From assembly GCA_034409055.1 (NCBI GenBank), contig DAOUMU010000437.1, forward strand, positions 1-53,579: 53,579 nt of DNA, in the 5' to 3' direction. Shown one piece after another: positions 49,615 to 53,579 of this stretch. The notes under the pieces were generated by a model. The model did not search any database. It was not told the origin of the DNA and worked only from the letters and a program-made list of their open reading frames with translations. Source of the stretch: DAOUMU01 sp034409055. GTDB taxonomy: Bacteria; Chloroflexota; Anaerolineae; 4572-78; J111. Numbering within the stretch: the first letter of the stretch is position 1; the number at the start of each line of letters is the position of its first letter. Position numbers and translations under genes: made by a program.

Positions 49615-50304
49615 TCAAGAAATAAAGCAATAACCAATCCCTCGTTCGGTGAGCAGATAGCGGGGGGTTGTTGGGTCCGGTTCTAATTTTTGACGTAACC
49701 GTCCAATGTAGACGCGCAAATACTCGGCCTCCTGCCCATATTCCGCTCCCCACACACAGCGGAGAATCGTCTCATGCCGCAAAACCTTCCCGGCATTTTC
49801 CATGAAATAGACGAGCAGATTGAATTCGGTGGGGGTCAACTCAATGGCTTGACCGCGTACGGTTACAAGATGCTGATCCAGATTGGCCACAATTTCGCCC
49901 CGGATCAGTTGTCCCTTTTTGGCCGGCGTTTCGGCCCAGCGGGCCCGGCGAATGACGGCATTCACCCGAGCCAGCAGTTCATCCACCCCAAAAGGTTTGG
50001 TCAAAAAATCGTCTGCCCCCAAATTGAGGGCCTGAACTTTGTGCTGCTCCTCGCCCAAAGCCGATAGCACCACAATGGGCACCAGGGATGACCGGCGAAT
50101 ACGGCCAATGGTTTCCATCCCATCCATATGGGGCATCATCAAATCCATAATCACCAAATCAATATACTCGGCCTCAAACACCGCCAGGGCTTCCAGGCCA
50201 TTGGCCGCGGTGTGAACCGTAAAATGGCGAACTTCCAGATTTCGGCGGACAAAATCCCTCAACGAGGTTTCATCATCGACAACCAATACAGAGATTTGTT
50301 TCAT
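49615..50304 (-). CDS. OmpR/KdpE-family response regulator
   Basis: A 229-residue DNA-binding regulator. Receiver domain: VLVVDDE (D10, D11), phosphoacceptor D54 in LVIMDLMMPHMDG, the Ser in VLSALGE and the Lys in FLTKPFGVDEL. The C-terminal winged helix (about 130-229) has ELTPTEFNLLVYFMENAGKVLRHETILRCVWG and YLRVYIGRLRQKLEPDP, as in KdpE. ATG 50304 is six bases after the kinase stop, with AGGAAG overlapping that stop, so the pair is translated together. The DASS gene downstream, with its direct A-tract repeats, is the most likely target. Confidence 0.94.
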   Translation of the reverse strand: MKQISVLVVDDETSLRDFVRRNLEVRHFTVHTAANGLEALAVFEAEYIDLVIMDLMMPHMDGMETIGRIRRSSLVPIVVLSALGEEQHKVQALNLGADDFLTKPFGVDELLARVNAVIRRARWAETPAKKGQLIRGEIVANLDQHLVTVRGQAIELTPTEFNLLVYFMENAGKVLRHETILRCVWGAEYGQEAEYLRVYIGRLRQKLEPDPTTPRYLLTERGIGYCFIS

Positions 50305-50310
50305 CGCTTC

Positions 50311-53031
50311 CTAACCTTTTTCACAATCTTGTTTGAGTTGAGGGCTGGACACCGGCAGCGAAAAAGCAAGGCAAGCGCCGTGTGGCTGTGGCTCCAACCA
50401 GATTTTTCCGCCGTGCGCTTGCACAAACCCCTGGCAGATAGCCAGCCCCAATCCCGCGCCCGGTGCTCGACGGGTTAACCCGCCGTCAACCCGATAGAAA
50501 CTTTCAAACACGCGCCGGCTATGTTCCGCAGCAATGCCCGGCCCCTGATCCTGAACCCGGATAACGATTCCAGCCGACTCCCGCGCCGCACAGACCCGAA
50601 TCGGCGAGTCAGCCGGGGTATATTTGACGGCATTCTCGATCAAGTTACGCAACACAACCTCGATCCGTTGGGGGTCGGCAAAAATGGGGGGCAGATCAGG
50701 CGGAAGATCAAGGTGCAGGCGCGCGCCGGGCTGGGGGCGTACCCGCGTCACGGCTCGTTGGATTAGCTGGGCCAATTCGCACAAAACTGGCGACAACGGC
50801 AGGTTGCCGGCTTCGATCCGCGACATATCGAGTAGATTATTGACTAGCTCGCTCAGGCGGTCCGCTTCCACCGAAATAATGTTCAAAAAACCGCGCTGCT
50901 CCTCGATCTCCCAGGTCACATCTTCGGCCAATAGGGTGCTGGCATACCCTTTGATGGCTGCCAGAGGCGTGCGCAGTTCGTGAGACACGGTAGAAATGAG
51001 GCTGGATTTCATCCGGTCCAACTCATAACTTTTGGTGATGTCTTGCACAATCTGCCCCCGGCCAATGGCGCTGCCCTCCGAGTCGGTGACGGTGAAGACC
51101 CGGAACCGCAGATAACGCCCGCCCGCCGCTTCTGACAGGGCGATGAGCACCTCGGGTTGGGTCTTTCCTTTTAAGGCGGCTTCCAGGGCGGCTTGAGTTT
51201 TTTCCCGATCAATGGCCTGGGCCAACAACCGCCGGCGTAAATAAGCAATAGGGACGTCGGTAATTTGTTGCTCAGACAAGCCGGTCAGTTCGCCGATGGT
51301 CCGGTTGGCATACAGCACCTGGCCCTGTAAATCCTCCAGAATCAGGCCGTCTTCCAACGACTGGATCAAGGCTTCCAGGCGATAGGTTTGTTCCCGCAAA
51401 CGGGCATCGCTTTGGGCGTAAAGCGTGGCATTTTCAATGGCCATAGCAGCGTGGTTGGCAAAACTGGCGAGCAGATTGATTTCCCGCTCACTAAAATCGT
51501 GGGGTTCTGTTTTGAAAACCAGCAGCACCGAGGGCGGCGCGTGGACGGTGTGCAGGGGCATGGCCAAAATTGAGCGAATACCCTCGGCGGCTGTGCCGGG
51601 TGCCAGCAGTTGGACCTCCGGGTATTGCTCGACATCGTTGATTTGAATGGGGGCGCCGGTCCGAAGCGTTTGCCCGGCGAAACTTGGATCACTGGCCGCC
51701 CTGGCCAATTGGCGGGTATATTGGTCTGAAAGACCCCGGCCGGCCTGGACTCGGAACACATTATCTGTTTTGTCAAGGGCCACCACCGCACACTGGGTGA
51801 TATCGAGCAGATGTTGGAGTTGTTCAAAAATACGGGTCAGCACATCCGAAAAATCCAGGGTGGAGACCACCGAGGCGCTGGTTTCATTGAGCGTGGTCAA
51901 TTCCTTGAGGCGCTGTTTTATGTCGCGGTCTGCCTGGAGTAAGGTGTTGGTCAGTTGCCCAATCTGATCATTGCGCTGCCCCAGGACGCGGGTTATTTTT
52001 TCCTGGCGGGCGGCGGGTTCCTCTTTCTGGCCGACCTGTTGGCCGTATTTGGTGAGTATTTCCAGGGGGACAATGACCCAATGAACCAGCAACAGCCAAA
52101 ACAGCAAGGCCCCAAACCCAAAGAAGGCCAATGTTTGCCCCAGGCGATTTTGCAAGTTGGTCAGTGAGGCAAAGGCATCCCACGTGGGCCGCTGAATAAT
52201 GACCCGCCAGCCAACCGATGGTACCTGGGTGTAACTGTAAAGCCATTCAGTGCCGGTGCTGTCTCTGGCTATTTGCCAGCCCTCCGGCGCAAAAGTTTCA
52301 AGGCCAGCCAGCAGGTCAGACCCATTTTGGAGTTGATTATCCAATTCTGAATGGACAATCACCTGACCGGCATCATCGACCACAATAATTTTTATGGCCT
52401 GTTCCCGGGGAGGCCCCAGGCCAATCTGCCGGATCGTTTCGGCTAAACGTTGTAATTCGATATTGGCTGCTACAACTCCTTTGAATTGGCCGTTCACAAA
52501 AATGGGCATTGCACTGGTAACCACGGCTTGCCCGGTGGTGGCTGAAATTCGGCCTTTTGAGTAAACGGGTTTTTGGGTATTACGTGCGGCTTGAAAATAT
52601 TCGCGGGCAGAAAAGTTTTGGCCCACCGTGGAATCCGGGTTGGGCGGATAATGATACAGCATATCGCCCTCTTCGGAGAGGCGATAAAACAGGTTGATGT
52701 CCGGGTCGGCTGTGACGCCGGCGGCAAAGATATCGGTCATTTCGGCGGGATCGGCTTCAACCACCTCCGGCATCTTGGCCAAAGCCTCAACCGCTGTGCC
52801 GGCCTTGAGTAAGGTAAAATTGGCTTCCAGGGCAATGGTTCTGGCCAGGCTTAAATCAGAGGCGGCAAAATCCTCGCGCAGCCGTTGTCCGGCGCTGGCG
52901 TAAAAGGCCAGAGTCAGGAAAAAAACGGGCACCAAAAAAAGCAGATAAAGGGTCAGCACTTGCAGCCCTAAATCTGTTTTGATTTGGTTTCTTATGACTG
53001 CTATCAAGCGTCTAACCAGAGTGAATTTCAT
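50311..53031 (-). CDS. Membrane histidine kinase with dCACHE, GAF and PAS domains
   Basis: A 906-residue sensor kinase. Order: membrane helix 1 (about 22-46), an external dCACHE-like domain (about 50-280, with YRLSEEGDMLYHYPPNPDSTVGQNFSAREYFQAA), membrane helix 2 (about 298-322), HAMP-like linker, GAF (about 380-535), PAS (about 540-660), HisKA with STVSHELRTPLAAIKGYAS (phosphoacceptor H684), and HATPase with NLIENAVKYTP, DQGPGIA and GAGLGLAICQGF. The frame extends to 53226, but ATG 53031 begins just before helix 1 and follows GGGGG, so it is preferred. dCACHE sensors often bind small organic ions, which fits the DASS transporter nearby; the ligand is not known. Confidence 0.92.
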   Translation of the reverse strand: MKFTLVRRLIAVIRNQIKTDLGLQVLTLYLLFLVPVFFLTLAFYASAGQRLREDFAASDLSLARTIALEANFTLLKAGTAVEALAKMPEVVEADPAEMTDIFAAGVTADPDINLFYRLSEEGDMLYHYPPNPDSTVGQNFSAREYFQAARNTQKPVYSKGRISATTGQAVVTSAMPIFVNGQFKGVVAANIELQRLAETIRQIGLGPPREQAIKIIVVDDAGQVIVHSELDNQLQNGSDLLAGLETFAPEGWQIARDSTGTEWLYSYTQVPSVGWRVIIQRPTWDAFASLTNLQNRLGQTLAFFGFGALLFWLLLVHWVIVPLEILTKYGQQVGQKEEPAARQEKITRVLGQRNDQIGQLTNTLLQADRDIKQRLKELTTLNETSASVVSTLDFSDVLTRIFEQLQHLLDITQCAVVALDKTDNVFRVQAGRGLSDQYTRQLARAASDPSFAGQTLRTGAPIQINDVEQYPEVQLLAPGTAAEGIRSILAMPLHTVHAPPSVLLVFKTEPHDFSEREINLLASFANHAAMAIENATLYAQSDARLREQTYRLEALIQSLEDGLILEDLQGQVLYANRTIGELTGLSEQQITDVPIAYLRRRLLAQAIDREKTQAALEAALKGKTQPEVLIALSEAAGGRYLRFRVFTVTDSEGSAIGRGQIVQDITKSYELDRMKSSLISTVSHELRTPLAAIKGYASTLLAEDVTWEIEEQRGFLNIISVEADRLSELVNNLLDMSRIEAGNLPLSPVLCELAQLIQRAVTRVRPQPGARLHLDLPPDLPPIFADPQRIEVVLRNLIENAVKYTPADSPIRVCAARESAGIVIRVQDQGPGIAAEHSRRVFESFYRVDGGLTRRAPGAGLGLAICQGFVQAHGGKIWLEPQPHGACLAFSLPVSSPQLKQDCEKG

Positions 53032-53103
53032 ACCCCCAGTATACAATACAACCGCCGCCAGGGGTAATCCCAAAACCTCTTTTGTTCGCGCCTGAACGGG
53101 TGT

Positions 53104-53373
53104 TTGGGGCCTGGCATCATTCAAACGGTCATGGCTGAGGCCGTGCCATTGGTCTGGGTCAGTGACTTGTTCAGCGCCCGGGGCAAAGCTAAATCGAAAT
53201 ATCGTCAAACCTGCCTGGCTCATCAACGGCGAGACTTACAATATGCCATTGATGCCGAACGTTCAGCCTGGGCTTATCGTTTGCAACATCTGTTTGGGCG
53301 TGCCCAACGGTTAGCCAAACAGCGTCAACATCTGCCCGCACACCTGTATCACCGGGCCGTCGCTCAACTATAG
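53104..53373 (+). pseudogene. IS66-type transposase remnant
   Basis: About 89 codons match the central transposase region of IS66-like elements: VPLVWVSDLFSARGKAKS, then YRQTCLAHQRRDLQYAIDAE followed by a helical LQHLFGRAQRLAKQRQ. Neither the N-terminal part nor the rest of the catalytic domain is present, and the frame stops at 53373. The assignment is from memory of the family pattern. It lies back-to-back with the kinase gene. Confidence 0.6.
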
Positions 53374-53579
53374 CTTTAAAGAAAAAGATTTTGACTTTGG
53401 CAGAGTAAGATAATTTGAGCTATACCACATCTTGTATCTGTCACAGTTATGAAGCCCTGACTGTCTTGTCATCACATCAGAAGAGAGGGGTCATCCGTCA
53501 CTGCCTTTGACCAGATGTTGTTTCCTTGATTCTGAGGGCTTAAGCTCCTGAAATCAAGGGGTGTCCCACAAATTCAGGG
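53374..53579. other. Window end: AT-rich sequence with a palindrome
   Basis: No gene is seen. CCTTGATT (53523-53530) is matched by AATCAAGG (53553-53560) around a CTTAAG centre, followed by GTGTCCCACAAATTCAGGG at the edge, which could be an insertion-sequence end. This cannot be settled because the window stops there. Confidence 0.35.

Noticed and set aside
53032..53226. N-terminal extension of the histidine kinase to 53226
   Set aside because: The ATG at 53031 directly precedes the first membrane helix and has a purine-rich site; the extension reaches into the transposase remnant.

Overview
The window reads as a chromosomal segment of an uncultured Chloroflexota bacterium (Anaerolineae-like). 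This is an inference from gene content, not a search. The main support is the co-occurrence of DUF2298 (TIGR03662, the YYY membrane family) and TIGR03663 membrane glycosyltransferase-like proteins, two families shared mostly by Chloroflexi and archaea, together with a FHA-tagged Ser/Thr kinase, frequent TTG starts and many short structured intergenic repeats.

Layout. 1-2243: a truncated Ser/Thr kinase-FHA gene and a PIN-type toxin-antitoxin pair. 2400-10800: a nitrogen block with an ANTAR response regulator, an ammonium transporter behind a consensus promoter and a leader terminator, an unknown protein, a flotillin, and two tandem glutamine synthetases, the second behind its own promoter and a leader hairpin. 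11059-15168: a URO-D family protein, a minus-strand envelope operon (GT4 glycosyltransferase, CelD-type acetyltransferase, small membrane protein) and tRNA-Gln(CTG). 15285-20111: a giant GT39-DUF2298 fusion protein whose loops carry copies of an 18-bp repeat in all three reading frames. 20122-23962: a methyltransferase remnant and an AT-rich, translationally coupled three-gene module (DUF262 protein, DUF3696 AAA ATPase, and a protein ending in what looks like a colicin E3-type ribonuclease domain); this is the best candidate here for an undescribed defence or toxin system. 23959-26575: GNAT, isochorismatase-like hydrolase, frameshifted Vps62-like gene. 26651-30409: a GlnE (glutamine synthetase adenylyltransferase) with two ACT domains inserted between its halves, probably a direct glutamine sensor and functionally tied to the glutamine synthetases upstream. 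30499-40052: a DUF2298 gene and an ECF sigma/anti-sigma/glycosyltransferase/TIGR03663-NHL operon; the two units share a matching ECF-like promoter at identical spacing. 40069-44463: a zinc-ribbon pentapeptide-repeat gene, two abutting palindromic elements, and valS under a T-box riboswitch. 44505-47885: a 137-bp inverted-repeat element, VTT and C39-peptidase membrane proteins, and a truncated DUF998 gene flanked by integron-like GTTGGGC core sites. 47895-53031: a DASS anion transporter and its likely histidine kinase/response regulator. 53104-53373: an IS66-type transposase remnant.

How they fit together. Nitrogen assimilation appears controlled at two levels: RNA-level antitermination (ANTAR regulator with leader terminators) and covalent control of glutamine synthetase (ACT-GlnE). 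Envelope glycan or lipid-linked sugar chemistry is a second theme (GT4, CelD, GT39/DUF2298/TIGR03663 under an ECF sigma factor). Small palindromic repeats are scattered through the segment and in places have entered coding sequence.
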